Positions 47,029 to 61,073 are shown, counted from the first letter of the stretch. The stretch is 64,000 nucleotides of DNA from Epiperipatus broadwayi (GCA_028023455.1 JAQFVV010012422.1:9456337-9520336); one strand, 5' to 3'. Notes: a model not told the origin generated them from the sequence alone. Translations and numbers: made by a program.

Positions 47029-48860
47029 TTTGTCAAGTAAATTAATAGTTTTGTAGCAGTTGAGAAATTTAAAAACTTTTAGCTCATTTTTTCAAACAGA
47101 ATCACAAATCAATAAAGGCAGCATTAGTTTTTAATTTTTCAATGTATGTTGCTGCTTAATGATAAAACATATTCACAGCAGCTTCTTCCTGATTTAAAAG
47201 CAGCCTAATCTATAGGTAGAAGATTTTCAACTACCAGAAAATGTCTTGTTTTATATGATTTTTGGAAAAAAATATATAAGGAAGACATAATAATGATATT
47301 GGGCTAATAATTTTTTGGATCATTGCTGGATTTGTTTGGTTCAAGATTGCTGCAGTTTGCTTTTATACCAAATATTTGTAATTGTTTGTCCATGAATAAT
47401 GTTATATCAATCATGCTTTGGTTTTATATCTTAAATTTTTTAAACTCCAGAAGCATAGTATTTATTCCTGGTACTTTGCCTGATTTAAGACAATCCATGA
47501 CAAATTCAAGTTCAACATTATAAGATTGATATTAGAGAAACATTGTGAAAAAAAAGTTTGCAATTATTCTTTAACGATCCTTTTTCTCATTCTATCAATC
47601 TTTTGTTTAGAAATCTGGCAGTCTGATTAGCAGTGGCATTAGTAATTCTTTTAAAAATATTTTTACATTTACTAAGCATTATAAAAGTGCCTAAATCTTC
47701 TTTCTGATCTAGGTCTTGTAAAGTTTTGTTTTTTTATTGTCTCATTTTATTTCTTTTTCTAACATCATCCACTAATTTTATAAGTTTGTCAACAATTTTA
47801 TAATGTTTAGTACATAAAATTAGCTATAAAGTGCACTCTTCATTTTATTTCACTTTGGAATAAATTGCTTTTGTTATCTTTGAGAAATGAATTATCTGGA
47901 GCTGTCATTATGAATTTATTAAACCTATCACTAAAACATACATGTTAATATTCTGGTTAAGACATCCATTATATTGATTGCAGTTAGTGGTTCTTAAATT
48001 CCATCTCAGAGAAGGATAACTTTTAACTACAGGAATATGAAGAGTGATAGGATTTGATTTATGTTGGCTATAAGGAAAATAATCTAATATTGGTAATTCA
48101 ACTGATAATAATGAACTATTTTGTCAAAACAAAACATAAATCAGTAATTGTTTCTCTTCTCCCTCTAACTGAGTGGAAGATCCCTCCTTGCTTAGCATCT
48201 TAAAGTAAATACATATTGTTTAAATTGTCAATTTTAAGAGTTTATAATTTATTGATCTTCATTTATGTAAATGAAAGAAAAGATCTAGAAAAGGAGATAG
48301 GGAAAAATATTGTATACATATCTCTGAATAATGATGGCTATATCATTTAAACTATCTTCAATAGGTGATTTGAAAAAAAAATCATTCTATATTTAGAATG
48401 AATTTTTTCAATAATCAATATAAATTTAAGCATTTTAAAAAGTTATGATCAATTATTCCAATATTATGCTGAATAATTAATTTGTAGATTTTGATTTTCA
48501 TATACCCTCAATGTTAAGTTGAAGTAATTTTGTTATGTTTCATAGGTAAAGAGAAGTTAGCTTAGTAGAAGTCACATCTGATCAAAGTGTTTTATGGTTT
48601 CCAATCCCATAGTATCATTTTTTAATTCAAGAACATAGAAACCTGCTCTCTATAGCCCTAGCATGACTATGCCTCACAATACTACCTGAGATCATATTGA
48701 TACCTTTATTGCATTTTCAGATGAAATCAGGTATTCTTGCAGAGATATTTGTATCACATACTATGGCATGTTCGGCATGATAAAATCTGGTTTTCATTAG
48801 GAGACATGTATTTTCATGTTAATGAATATTCATTGCAGGTGGGTGACAAGAATTCTGCCA

Positions 48861-49615
48861 TACATCCATCCTTTAATAGAAGTAGTGACTGAAAGTAATT
48901 ATCATGAACAGTTTTAATTTTCTTGGATTAATAATTAAGATTAAAAAAGTAAACAGTTCTATGGCTCATTGAGTCTGGATTAAATTGTAAGAGTAAGCTC
49001 CCAAAAAAAAAAACTTTTAGATTTATTTCATGACATATCTATAAAAATGAAAATCATATATGTTCAAAGTTACATTTTTTTATGTGATTTCTATGGTTTT
49101 AAAAAGCAAGATTAGAAAAGTTATTAATTTTGAATTGCAATAATGGGAAAAAGTTTAGAATTTTTTTGAATGGCAACAAAAATAAAAAAACTGATTACTC
49201 CATCAAGTAAGAATTGAATATTTTTTGATTTAGGTTACGATTCTTGAATTATTAATCAAAATATAAAATCATTTACATTATTAGTAAAAATGATTAAATA
49301 AAAGTAATAGATTGTGCTATGTCATGAATAACTCTAGGACCAGTTAGGTAGCGATATAAATAAACAATATATTTATAAGTATATATGACAATATTTATTT
49401 AACAACAATAATGACAAAGTAAAATGATATAAGAATGTAATAATCCACCAATACAAATAAGCTATAAATTGTCCTCAGGTGAAATAATATTCTTTCATAC
49501 CAGGAATAATCCAGTTATACATTTGTACTTCAAATCAAATGTCTCTTGAAACATAAATGAGTATATTTTAATAAATACAAATAGTCTTGACATAGCTATC
49601 TGCTATATCTGGAGA
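48861..49615. other. Intergenic or intronic DNA, nothing recognised
   Basis: AT-rich sequence with no motif or repeat partner that I could see. Confidence 0.4.
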
Positions 49616-49619
49616 ACAA

Positions 49620-50211
49620 CAAGTAATAATTGACAAAGGCAGTAGTAATGGTTAGTTGTTTATTTATTTAACACAGGAAAATTATTACATAATTTTACAT
49701 AGCCTAATTAGGGTGCAACAAAATAATAAAAGGTCAAGGTGACATGTACATGATAAACCCTAGTCCTGTATTCCACTTACAAAGGCTGGAGTCTATGAAT
49801 TACCTCAACATCAGAACTGTGTTTGTGGGTTTGGAGCTTTATATACCCATTTAGACTTCTGGAATTGTTTTTGTTCTTACCATGCATAGTGTTTTTTATA
49901 ACCATTTTGACCTTGTAAGATTGGTTTATATAATTCTACAACTACAGTTGCATGACCTACTTTGCTATTTCAATATATTTTTTGCATTCTTGATTACAGT
50001 AGTTTACATTTCTGCTTTGGGACATTGTAGCCTGTTTATTTGAGATATTTTATTACTATATATAACTTGCACATATTTTTGATCATTATACATAATTATC
50101 ACCATAATTATTATACATGACTACTACAATAATTATTATATATAGTTATCATAATTATTATATATATTGTTCACCATAATTATTACATATAATATTACAC
50201 ATTTATTACAC
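49620..50211 (-). repeat. Probable solo LTR of the 3486-8995 Gypsy-like family
   Basis: Shares the ordered blocks 'ataataaaaggtcaaggtga', 'aaccctagtc', 'ggagtctatgaattacctca', 'gagctttatataccca' and 'cttctggaattgtttttgtt' with LTR copies A and B. No internal region is attached. An F1 palindrome lies directly to its right, as in copy B. Confidence 0.5.
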
Positions 50212-50712
50212 TTAAAGGGGATTTGAATGCGGACTTTTAAGCTTTCTTCAACTATCCTCTCCATCTTATATAACCAATATACATGACCAAACGTGTGAAT
50301 AAGATAAATGATCTTCAATATATGTATTTCATGCTGAATCTGCACTCATCAATTGGTCCAGATCATCATCTCCCCACATACATATATATAATTAGTGTTC
50401 AATTTATATTAAGATAGCAGATTTTCAAACTTTAATGGACAAACTTCAATCTTCTTCACCTTCCAACTCTTCAGCCATACATATCATTGAGGATGGAGAA
50501 GATTTAAATCTGTCCATTAAAGTTTGAAAATTTGCTATTTTAATATAAACTAAATGCTGATTATATATAAGTGTGGAAGATGATGACCTGGACCAACTGA
50601 TGAATGCTGATTCAGCACAAAATATGACTTTTGGAGATCATTTATCTTATTCACATGTGTGTGGTCATGCTGAAGGAAGCTTAAAAGTCTGTGTTAAAAC
50701 TCCCTTTAATTA
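50212..50712. repeat. F1 foldback element, compact full palindrome
   Basis: Arms of about 230-250 bp face each other: 'aaaggggatttgaatgcgga' against 'gtctgtgttaaaactccctt', 'atgaccaaacgtgtgaataa' against 'ttattcacatgtgtgtggtcat', and 'tttcaaactttaatggaca' against 'tgtccattaaagtttgaaa', around a loop near 50485-50505. No protein. This is the clearest copy for defining the F1 family. Confidence 0.8.
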
Positions 50713-50880
50713 CATCTTAAAGTTCAGTATTTATATAATATATCAGTATTGATTTATTATATTTATTATAATTTATTTCCACTTCTTATTTGCATTGATT
50801 AATTATATATATATAATACATCATATAACCCTTAATTAATACTTTACAATGCAATTTTAATATATCATTTATTTCCTTCT

Positions 50881-50925
50881 GCTTACAGTTTTAACTGTCC
50901 TGCAGTCATCATCAGAGCTACAACA
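50881..50925 (-). ncRNA. Hammerhead-like motif a (degenerate)
   Basis: Minus strand: a GCT flank, then CTGATGA (an exact hammerhead first core), a stem ACTG-CAGGA-CAGT, then TTAAAAC where G-A-A-A is expected, and an AGC that can pair with the GCT flank. The layout fits the small hammerhead ribozymes known from Penelope-like elements, with the G of the second core lost. It lies about 340 bp downstream of the Penelope ORF. Confidence 0.35.
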
Positions 50926-51170
50926 TTTAAACATATACAACTAATACTTTACCATGCATATATACTCATAAAAACACAACAAAATCATCTAAATAGCATG
51001 TTAAATTATGGATTTTTAATAATAAATTATGGATTTGTAATATTTTAAAAAAAAAAAACTAATATTTTTTATAAAAAATAAATAAATTACTTCCCCTAAA
51101 ATATAAATAAAAAATATTAACTTAAAAATGAAGTTAAAAAAGAGAAGTTATAAATAAATATAATAAAAAT

Positions 51171-51217
51171 ATGCTAAACGTTTTCGAGGATCCATGCCTC
51201 ATAAACATAGCTTTCAT
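51171..51217 (-). ncRNA. Hammerhead-like motif b (degenerate), copy 1
   Basis: Minus strand in the PLE 3' sequence: AGCTATG, TTTATGA in the place of CTGATGA, a short GAGG...CCTC hairpin, then CGAAAACG and TTTAGCAT, where GCTA and TAGC can pair to close the structure. Two changes in the first core would prevent normal cleavage. The + strand twin is at 53587-53633. Confidence 0.35.
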
Positions 51218-51264
51218 AAAAATACATAAAATATATATACAAAGATATATAAAATTAGCACGTG

Positions 51265-52731
51265 TTACATGGACCATTTCTTCGATATATCAAAGCAAGT
51301 GTCTTTTCTATTTATAGCATTAATATTTCCATTAATATAGAATGCTTCTTTTATTTTCCTCTTATGATCATTTGATTCAGTGCATAAAATTACAGGATTG
51401 GAAGGAATAAAATTGTGTCCAGATTTCATGGAATGCTCCAAAAATACAGAAGATATATTGTTGTTCTTCTGAGCTCTCTTGTAAGTGTACATGTGTTGAG
51501 CAAGCCTAGTATTAACAGTAGCTTTAGTTTCACCATAATATACAGCAAGACATTTTTCTTGAGGACATGAAATGGAATAAACTACATGAGGGGTGAATGA
51601 ACGATCAATATGATCTTTTGAGTTGTTGATCAATCTATTAGAATTAGGAGGAGTTCTAAATCCAATTTTAAACTTATTGAATAATGCTTTAGTTAATTTG
51701 TTAGATATTTTGGAAATGTAAGGAATAGTAATTCTAGGAAGTTGAACACATGGTACAACACTATTTATTTTATTATGGAATTTAGAAATATAATTTTTAA
51801 TAGACCAAAGTTTAAAACCTGCTTTCATCAAATCTTTAATAAAATTATTCAGATTTTCTTTTCTGTCTGCTTCATATTTACAAAGATGCAAATTTCTAAA
51901 TAAGAAAGAATTTAAACCAGCAAATTTATGTGATGCAGGTGAGTTAGATTTAGGGTGAATACAGCTTCTAATTTCAAAAGGCTTAATTATCATCTTGTAA
52001 TCTATACAGTTATTATTTCTTGATAATGAAAGGTCAAGATATTTGATTTCTTTATTGTTATTTTCATATACAATGCTAAGTGATAAATTAGATAAACTTT
52101 GAAGTTCTTCTTGTATATGTAAAATATTATCCATAGAGGAAATAATAAATATATCATCCACATACCGAATATATGTAAAATCAAGAGTGGAATTGTAATA
52201 TTTCGGTATTATAGAGCTTTCAAATTCATTTAAATAGACATTAGATAAAATGCCACTGACAGGTAAGCCCATTGGCCATCCATCTTTCATAGTATACCAC
52301 TTGTTTTCAAAGATTGTAAAAATGTGCAAATCAAGCCAAGAAAGAAAAGCAACAATAAATTTAACTCTATCAGAAGGGCAATGTGTCCTCAAAAGTTTTT
52401 CATGCACTATTTGAATGGATAATTTTCTATTAATAGATCCATATAATTCTTTCACATTCATAGTAGCCATAGTGGATGTATTCATAAGTTGAATGTTTTT
52501 AATTTTAGAAATAAATTGAAAAAAGAATTGATAGTATATAAGTCAAAATTAATATATTCTATAAGTAATTGATTTACCAATTTGGCTGCGTCAAAATAAT
52601 GTACTCCACCAAAATCCATCATCAATCTTAAAGGTTCACCAGGCTTATGTAATTTAGAATTGGCAAACATTTGGGGAGGTCTAGTAGAAGAAGGATAAAT
52701 CTTATAATATTCAGATTTAGTAATACCTTTG
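51265..52731 (-). pseudogene. Penelope-like reverse transcriptase with GIY-YIG endonuclease
   Basis: The clean frame 52485-51265 has 406 codons; a one-base frameshift near 52490 separates it from the preceding 'PQMFANSKLHKPGEPLRLM' segment, itself typical of PLE RT. Domains in the 406-codon frame: RT palm with 'GWPMGLPVSGILSNVYLNEF' (about 69-89) and catalytic YVDD (108-111); the thumb and linker; then a GIY-YIG nuclease (about 301-391) with VVYSISC, AVYYGET, N-T-R-L-A-Q-H, the KEAFYI glutamate and a final N-A-I-N. The enzyme copies element RNA into DNA, and the nuclease nicks the target. Catalytic residues look intact, but the 5' truncation and frameshift make it non-functional. Confidence 0.88.
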
Positions 52732-52733
52732 TC

Positions 52734-53537
52734 TATGAAAATAATAATAAAGAAATCAAATATCTTGACCTTTCATTATCAAGAAATAATAACTGTATAG
52801 ATTACAAGTTGATAATTAAGCCTTTAGAAATTAGAAGCTGTATTCACCCTAAATCTAACTCACCTGCATCACATAAATTTGCTGGTTTAAATTCTTTCTT
52901 ATTTAGAAATTTGCATCTTTGTAAATATGAAGCAGACAGAAAAGAAAATCTGAATAATTTTATTAAAGATTTGATGAAAGCAGGTTTTAAACTTTGGTCT
53001 ATTAAAAATTATATTTCTAAATTCCATAATAAAATAAATAGTGTTGTACCATGTGTTCAACTTCCTAGAATTACTATTCCTTACATTTCCAAAATATCTA
53101 ACAAATTAACTAAAGCATTATTCAATAAGTTTAAAATTGGATTTAGAACTCCTCCTAATTCTAATAGATTGATCAACAACTCAAAAGATCATATTGATCG
53201 TTCATTCACCCCTCATGTAGTTTATTCCATTTCATGTCCTCAAGAAAAATGTCTTGCTGTATATTATGGTGAAACTAAAGCTACTGTTAATACTAGGCTT
53301 GCTCAACACATGTACACTTACAAGAGAGCTCAGAAGAACAACAATATATCTTCTGTATTTTTGGAGCATTCCATGAAATCTGGACACAATTTTATTCCTT
53401 CCAATCCTGTAATTTTATGCACTGAATCAAATGATCATAAGAGGAAAATAAAAGAAGCATTCTATATTAATGGAAATATTAATGCTATAAATAGAAAAGA
53501 CACTTGCTTTGATATATCGAAGAAATGGTCCACGTAA
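52734..53537 (+). pseudogene. PLE C-terminal fragment: RT end plus GIY-YIG domain
   Basis: The 288-codon open frame 52671-53537 begins with about 21 codons of antisense copy 1 sequence (MGRSSRRR) that are chance coding. PLE protein proper begins at VYENNNKEI. It keeps the whole linker and the GIY-YIG domain with all the motif residues listed for copy 1, but lacks the catalytic YVDD part of RT. It could express a nuclease-only protein if transcribed, but no promoter is visible and I do not infer function. Confidence 0.8.
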
Positions 53538-53586
53538 CACGTGCTAATTTTATATATCTTTGTATATATTTTATTATGTATTTTTA

Positions 53587-53633
53587 TGAAAGCTATGATT
53601 ATGAGGCATGGATCCTCGAAAACGTTTAGCATA
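53587..53633 (+). ncRNA. Hammerhead-like motif b (degenerate), copy 2
   Basis: Same layout as 51171-51217 with one core difference: ATTATGA here against TTTATGA there. The two copies have therefore drifted at this site or were inherited already broken. Confidence 0.35.
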
Positions 53634-53829
53634 TTTTTATTATATTTATTTATAACTTCTCTTTTTTAACTTCATTTTTAAGTTAATATTTTTTATTAAT
53701 ATTTTTTATATATTTTTTTTACTCGATATTTATATTCAATTCATTTCTTTTACAAATTAAACATTTATTTCTTCATATTCTTACTATTTTAAATTTGTTC
53801 AATTACCTAATTAATTATACATCATTTAT

Positions 53830-55388
<1,559 letters not shown>

Positions 55389-55715
55389 TTAGTACATTTA
55401 ACAGATTTTACATCCAAACAAAAAATGCACAGCTAATCTAGTTCACACAGCATTTGCAGAGTTTTTTGCACAGTAGTCCTAAATGTTCTATCATCTGTTT
55501 CAAATATATTAACAGCATTAAAGTATTTATTGTACAATCTAGGTAATCTTACTAATGCTGAATTTTTTAATGTTTCACTTTTAAATTTTGGAATATTATA
55601 CATATTTTTTGATCTCATATTCTTTATCTTTAGCTTAAATGATAATGTTGTTTGGCAACTTCTCACATCTATTATACCTGATGTAATTTTTTTAAAATAC
55701 TTCATATTAGTATAG
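55389..55715 (-). mobile_element. LINE 3' fragment, copy 2
   Basis: Repeats about 53990-54270 closely ('acatccaaacaaaaaatgca', and the same MLCELD stop at 55433). It encodes only the last approximately 90 residues and is flanked by (AAT)n on both sides. Confidence 0.85.
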
Positions 55716-55762
<47 letters not shown>

Positions 55763-55880
55763 TATTATTATTCCTTTATATATTTGTTTACCCTAATATT
55801 ACTCATTGTATGTAAAATTTGAAATTTTCTAGATGTAAACTTTTGTAAACCATTGAGATCAATAAAGCCTTTATTAAAAC

Positions 55881-55933
<53 letters not shown>

Positions 55934-55942
55934 TATTAAAAC

Positions 55943-56007
<65 letters not shown>

Positions 56008-56008
56008 C
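55716..56008 (+). repeat. (AAT)n arrays around a second LINE tail
   Basis: (AAT)n at 55716-55762, 55881-55932 and 55943-56008. Between the first two lies about 110 bp (55773-55880) that reads as a + strand LINE 3' end: 'gtaaaccattgagatcaata', an AATAAA signal at 55861, 'ttattaaaacg', then (TAA)n. The last array abuts the 5' end of the large LINE. Confidence 0.8.
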
Positions 56009-56211
56009 TCTGCTGAGGTAAGAAGCAATCTTTAAGCTCTCCGATCTAAGTATTTATATTTTTCTTTTGTTTCAACTTCTAATTCGCAAAACAAATGTAA
56101 TACAGAACAAATCAAATCATATAATAGATTAATAGAGTATTTTTTAAAAAAATATCAGTGTGTATTCATATCTTTTTTTTAAAAAACTGACTTGAGTCAG
56201 AATAATAAATT

Positions 56212-57572
56212 ATGGCTACTGCCCAGTCAAGCGTGAGCGAGTTAAGCACCAATACAAAATTAACAACATCGTTAGTTTCAACATCGCCTATTTCGTATGC
56301 AAAAATACTTACAAGCAACAGCAATATTACAGCACCAACCCAAATACCGCGTTTCCGAAGAACAAATACAAATGATATAAAAAATCTAGATCTACATACT
56401 CAAGAGGAATGTCAACCCCCAGCCGCAATCTGAACAAAATAAATGCTTGAAAATGTGACAGACTGTTTCAACAATACAGTGCCTCATATATTGTTTGAAA
56501 CTTTTTGCATGTTTTGTTCACCAACATCGCTAGTACTCGCAGTAACAGATAATCAATGCTCATTATATCATTTTCCAAAAGCTTTATTATATGAAGCAAT
56601 TACGCAAAATGCATTATGGGAAACAATCTCTTGTATCGCAGACCATCCAAATTCGTGATATATAACCATTGATTTTTATACTCAGCAGCAAAAAGAATGT
56701 TTTCAATCCACTATTTTAGCACTCGATAATTACGCACTCGTAATTATAGATGAAAACCGGAAAAATATTATTACTGGAGTGCTAAAAAATACTTATCTTA
56801 AGTACAACTCACAAGATTTTCAAAAAATGATAAACCCATTTGGAAAAGTAATTGCCCTACAGCCATTTTATTTAAAAGACACACCTATACCGATATGTAG
56901 TAATCGTTTTGAATTTAAAATAAAACTCCATAAAAACATAGATGCTGCCATGATCCCAACACAAATTACAGATCAAGAAGCAACACTCCTCTTCACATAA
57001 GAGGTTTAAAGCCACATTGTTTTGGCTGTGGACAGAGAGGCCACCTAGCAACTCAGTGCGATAACACAAAAGGCAATCACTGTGAACAAACTAAAATCTC
57101 CCCAGAACAACTTACTGATGATGAAAATAAAATTTCTAATACCACTACATCCATTGACAAACCAATAATAGAAACCAGAAAAAAACTGGTTAAAACACTC
57201 ACAAACAAAAATGATAACGGAGCAGAATTGCCAATCCCAAAGACTAACCAAAAAAATAATAACACAAAAACTAACATAGACACCCAAGATTCAAACGAAA
57301 ATAACTCTCAAGAAAGCACAACACAAAATGAAATAATTACATTACAGGAGCAGCATCTCAATAAAACAAAAGGTGTACCAAGTAAAAATCAACAAACAGA
57401 AAATAAACACACGGAGCTATATAATGAAAATATAAATCAAGATAATATAAGTACACCAATAATAAAACAAACCACAATAATAAACAAAACTGCATCAAAC
57501 ATAATGGATGCAATAGAACCCCTCTTCCACCCATTCAAGAGAATACACCAGAGGGGAAAAAAATCCAGGTAG
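56212..57572 (+). pseudogene. LINE ORF1 (nucleic-acid-binding Gag-like protein), frameshifted
   Basis: Starts at ATG 56212 (MATAQSSVSELS). Frames change near 56430, 56660, 56998 and 57230. A middle segment (about 56443-56998, 'LENVTDCFNN' to 'QEATLLFT') is followed by a perfect CCHC knuckle CFGCGQRGHLATQC at 57018-57059, then a polar Asn/Thr/Gln/Lys-rich tail to about 57572. LINE ORF1 proteins coat the RNA and assist reverse transcription. The start is the first ATG after the 5' UTR. Confidence 0.75.
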
Positions 57573-57876
57573 ACCACCTAAAAACTATGAATCCAAAAAG
57601 GCAAAAAAAAAAACAGACCAAAAGCACAACTCATCAGACATACACAACTTAGAAAATGATGAAATAGAAATGGATTTAAGCCAACAACAAATGGACAACA
57701 GTTCAGTTTCATCACAAATTGCCCGTATAGAGTGAACCAATATTAAATGAAAGAAAAACTGATAATAAACCCTACCAAGTCTTAAATATGTATCAGCATC
57801 CATCTACTGCAATATAAACAAAAATTTAGAATTAAAAAAAAAATATCAATACCCTGTTATAAAATTATCCTGAAAC

Positions 57877-60800
57877 ATGAAGATAAAAATTGGATCACTC
57901 AACATTAAAGGCGTAAATGCCATCAAAAAACTTTTTGAACTCAAAAAATGGTTACAACACAACCGCACATACTAGGGCTATTGGAAACCAAAATATACAG
58001 TGGCTCTCAAATTAATCCTTCAAAATATTTAGTCAGGCAAGGGTTTTGTGCATGCTCAAGGCAATCATCATCACCATCAGGTAGCACAGGTATAATTATA
58101 TCCCACAACTGCCCTTTTGATTCTTTTAAAATTATATATATTGACTCTAATCTTATAATAACACTCCATCATAAAAATATCACACTTAACCTAGTATTTG
58201 TCTTTATACCACCAGGCCCTGTCATCATCTCCAGAATAATAGCAACAATAAATTCAATACTTACAGCAACACCAAATCCCACAATACTCCTGGGAGATTT
58301 CAACATGATCTACCAAACTTTTGTACCAAATGGATCCATCAAATAACAAGCCCACTTATAGAGTGCTGAAGATTTTCTCCCATCAAACTCAATATCTTTT
58401 AATAACAATAGATATGTCACTCTTTGATTTGTGTTTCTATTCACCAATGTTACATCATCATTTTAATCTTGAACTCTGTCCATCTATAATCTCAGATCAT
58501 GCTGCCCAGTTCATCATCCTCGACCTAACAAAAATACAGAATACAACAATAGCCCTTCAAAAGACTGCGAATACTTCTTCCAGCACAAACAACTGAATTC
58601 CTATATTCAGAAACATATATAATGCTCCAAAAACTTATATAATGCTCCAAAAACTTCAAAACATGTCACTCAATCCAGTACAAAAGTATGTAGCATTCAC
58701 CAATATACTTTCTTTCAACATCAATCATATTACTTGCAATTCAATACCCCCCACCAGATTATTAGCTTTGGCAGATGAACTACATAAAAGAATAAGCATT
58801 TCCAGACCAACTACAGATAATCAAACGCAAATTAAAAAACTTACAGAAATGTGCAACACAACATGCAACACACTAAAGCAATATGTAGCAATAAAAAAAG
58901 AAAAAAATATACCTTACACAACAACACACTTGGACCAGAGCATACATATGGTGGGCACTGGGATACCCATCCACAGTCAGAGTGCCTATGGCACTTGAAA
59001 TAGATGGTTCTATAACAGCTGGACATAACATGATAAACCCAATATATCAACACTTTAAAAAAAACTGCAAAAACAAAGAGTGTACATACATACCAATAAA
59101 AACAACTGACATTGTATTTCAACTTGCAACAATAACAAACACATGTCACCCAGGACCACAAGGAATTCCTAAATTTGTGTTCAAACATCTTAGCCACTTC
59201 ATAGCTAAATACCTGTGCGATCTAGCCAATTACATATCCCAAAAAATTTGCAACATACAAAGTCTATACCCAATTGCAATGGTTCCATTTAACAAAAAAC
59301 CAACAGCAATATCATCTTTATCTAATCTATGACCAATTTCAATGGGACCTTTAGGAATAAAAATTCTTGAAAGAGCAATAAAGGAGAAAATAGAACAACA
59401 CATACTCCCTGTGTTATCATCAGCACAATATGCCAAAAAAGGATCATCCATTGGCCAGGGTGCCTTAATGTACAAAACAATAATCAAAGTAGTAAAAAAA
59501 AGAAATATGCACCAATTATAGTTCAACTAGACATTGAGGCAGCATTTGAGTCAGTGCCTATAGCCAAATTATTAGATGTGCTGAAAAAAAACAACAATAC
59601 CTCCATCCCTACTATATATAATAGCCAATCTGCTACTCAGCCATGAAATTCACATCACATTGAATGGGAAAAATTCACTAGCCTTCAGACCGAGTCAATC
59701 CATACAAGGATCCACTCTCAGTGCCTTGCTATTTACAATATATATAAATCCTCTATTAATAGAGATACAAAAAAAAAATAAAATGCATTCAAATCCCAAA
59801 CACTGCTTTAAATATATCATGCATAGCCTATATGGATGATGTAACCATTTTCCTACCCTCTAAAAAGAACCTCCCCATATTACAAGAGATAATCAAGAAT
59901 TATACCTCAAATTTTAATTTAAAAATTAACACAAATCAAACTGCTGCATGGTCAATATACACATGCAAGCACTATACAGAGATGTTTAATGGTAATCCAT
60001 CTGCTTTCCTTGGTTTCCCATTCTGCCTTGGAACCAATGGAATGAGGCAAAAAATTCCAAAATAAGTTAAAAAAAGATGCTGAAAAAATCACAACCTCAC
60101 TTGAAAAGTCATACCTGTCAATATACGCAAAGGTAGGACTATTTAATCAACTTATAATTACAAAAATTACCTACTACACACCTATAATCAAATTTGCAAA
60201 AACATTCATATCTAAAATTTCATCAATCTCTAACAAACTAATATGGAAGAGAAAGACAGTGGCAATCTCTTTAAAAATGCTGAGCAGATAGCAATGGACT
60301 TGGACACCATACAATCAATGTTTTTTACACACAGAAATCAGTAAATCTAATAACAGCAACCATAAAAAGATTTCCAGACCTGGAGTGTGTAATCAGTATA
60401 ATACCCACAGACAGACCACCCCCTTCATATGGATATCTATCCACACTGATTGAAGAACTCAAGCTAATATACAACAAAATATCACTCAATAATGACAACA
60501 AGTATACATACTGGGACATTTATAATATACTATACCCAAACCAGACACCTAATCTACATCCATCAGTTCTTGGGATAGACAACAGGCAACTACTGCAACC
60601 ATTTTCTGTGGTCATTAGAACCAAAATTATTTGATTATCTACTTAAGCTTAATCTTAATGCTCTACCCACAACACATTTCCTTAGATTTCGTAGATTCTA
60701 TAAAAATATAGACCCCATGTGTGAGCTATGTCATAGAGAAGAAGAGACACAAGATCATTTTCTTCATTCCTGCAGTGCCCTAGAAACAATACATCACACA

Positions 60801-61073
60801 ATGTTTACCACACACAGAAAGGCTATCATTTCAATTGATGAAATGATAAATAAATTTAAAAAAGGCAACATCCCTGCCATTCGTGCAGCAACATATAGCC
60901 TTTATGCCTACTGGTGTACCAGATGCACTTTTGCACTTGCTAATAACCCTCGACGCCACCCAGCAACATTTTCAATAAAACTAGAACTGTTCAGAAAAAG
61001 AAACGGCATCCTAGCTCGACCAGATGTGTTTGCAGCCACATGGTCACACTTGAAACAAAGATCCAGTCTATAA
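57877..61073 (+). pseudogene. LINE ORF2: APE endonuclease, reverse transcriptase, C-terminal zinc finger
   Basis: ATG 57877 opens MKIKIGSLNIKGV. Endonuclease motifs follow over shifted frames: ILGLLETK (near 57966), STGIIIS, LLGDFNM (near 58290) and the SDHA His (near 58495). RT: GPQGIPKFVF (near 59153), PISMGPLGIKILERAI (near 59335), QLDIEAAFESVP (near 59527), catalytic YMDD (59829-59840), then FLGFPF. C-terminal finger CELCHREEETQDHFLHSC at 60720-60773. The protein nicks target DNA and primes reverse transcription there. At least eight stops or frameshifts make it inactive; key catalytic residues remain readable. Confidence 0.85.

Larger units (their letters stand above)
45560..48860 (-). 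mobile_element. Decayed LINE (non-LTR retrotransposon)
   Basis: Minus-strand pieces in LINE order: after the endonuclease region, 'LDYFPYSQH' and 'VVKSYPSLRWNLR' (about 48060-48000 and nearby); RT lead-in 'AAFKSGRSCCEYVLSLSSN' (about 47190); catalytic box 'YADYIAL' (46686-46666); and a C-terminal zinc-finger-like 'CKLCSLADETIAHIIHTC' (about 45660-45610). Many stops and frameshifts. The style resembles Jockey- or RTE-like elements, but the clade is not assigned. An F2 palindrome interrupts it at 46795-46980. Confidence 0.65.
51110..52731 (-). mobile_element. Penelope-like element (PLE), 5'-truncated copy 1
   Basis: RT plus GIY-YIG coding sequence followed by about 155 bp of 3' sequence on the minus strand. 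It starts abruptly near 52731 in KGITKSEYYKIYPSS, so part of the RT N-terminus is absent. Its first base sits head to head against copy 2. From about 52070 down to 51110 it is an almost perfect inverted repeat of 52734-53700. Confidence 0.85.
52734..53700 (+). mobile_element. Penelope-like element, 5'-truncated copy 2 (inverted)
   Basis: Starts at the YENNNKEIK codons, in the RT C-terminal part, and runs through GIY-YIG to the same 3' sequence as copy 1. The protein differs from copy 1 at very few positions (KLIIKPLEI for KMIIKPFEI, WST for WSM). Spacer between the arms is about 660 bp, all of it copy 1 sequence. Confidence 0.85.

Noticed and set aside
52671-52733. N-terminal MGRSSRRR extension of the + strand Penelope frame
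   Set aside because: This part is antisense to copy 1 and merely open by chance; real PLE protein starts at the inverted junction.
56872-57803. Minus-strand frames opposite the LINE ORF1
   Set aside because: They are antisense to ORF1, rich in Phe/Val/Cys as expected from complementing A-rich coding sequence.
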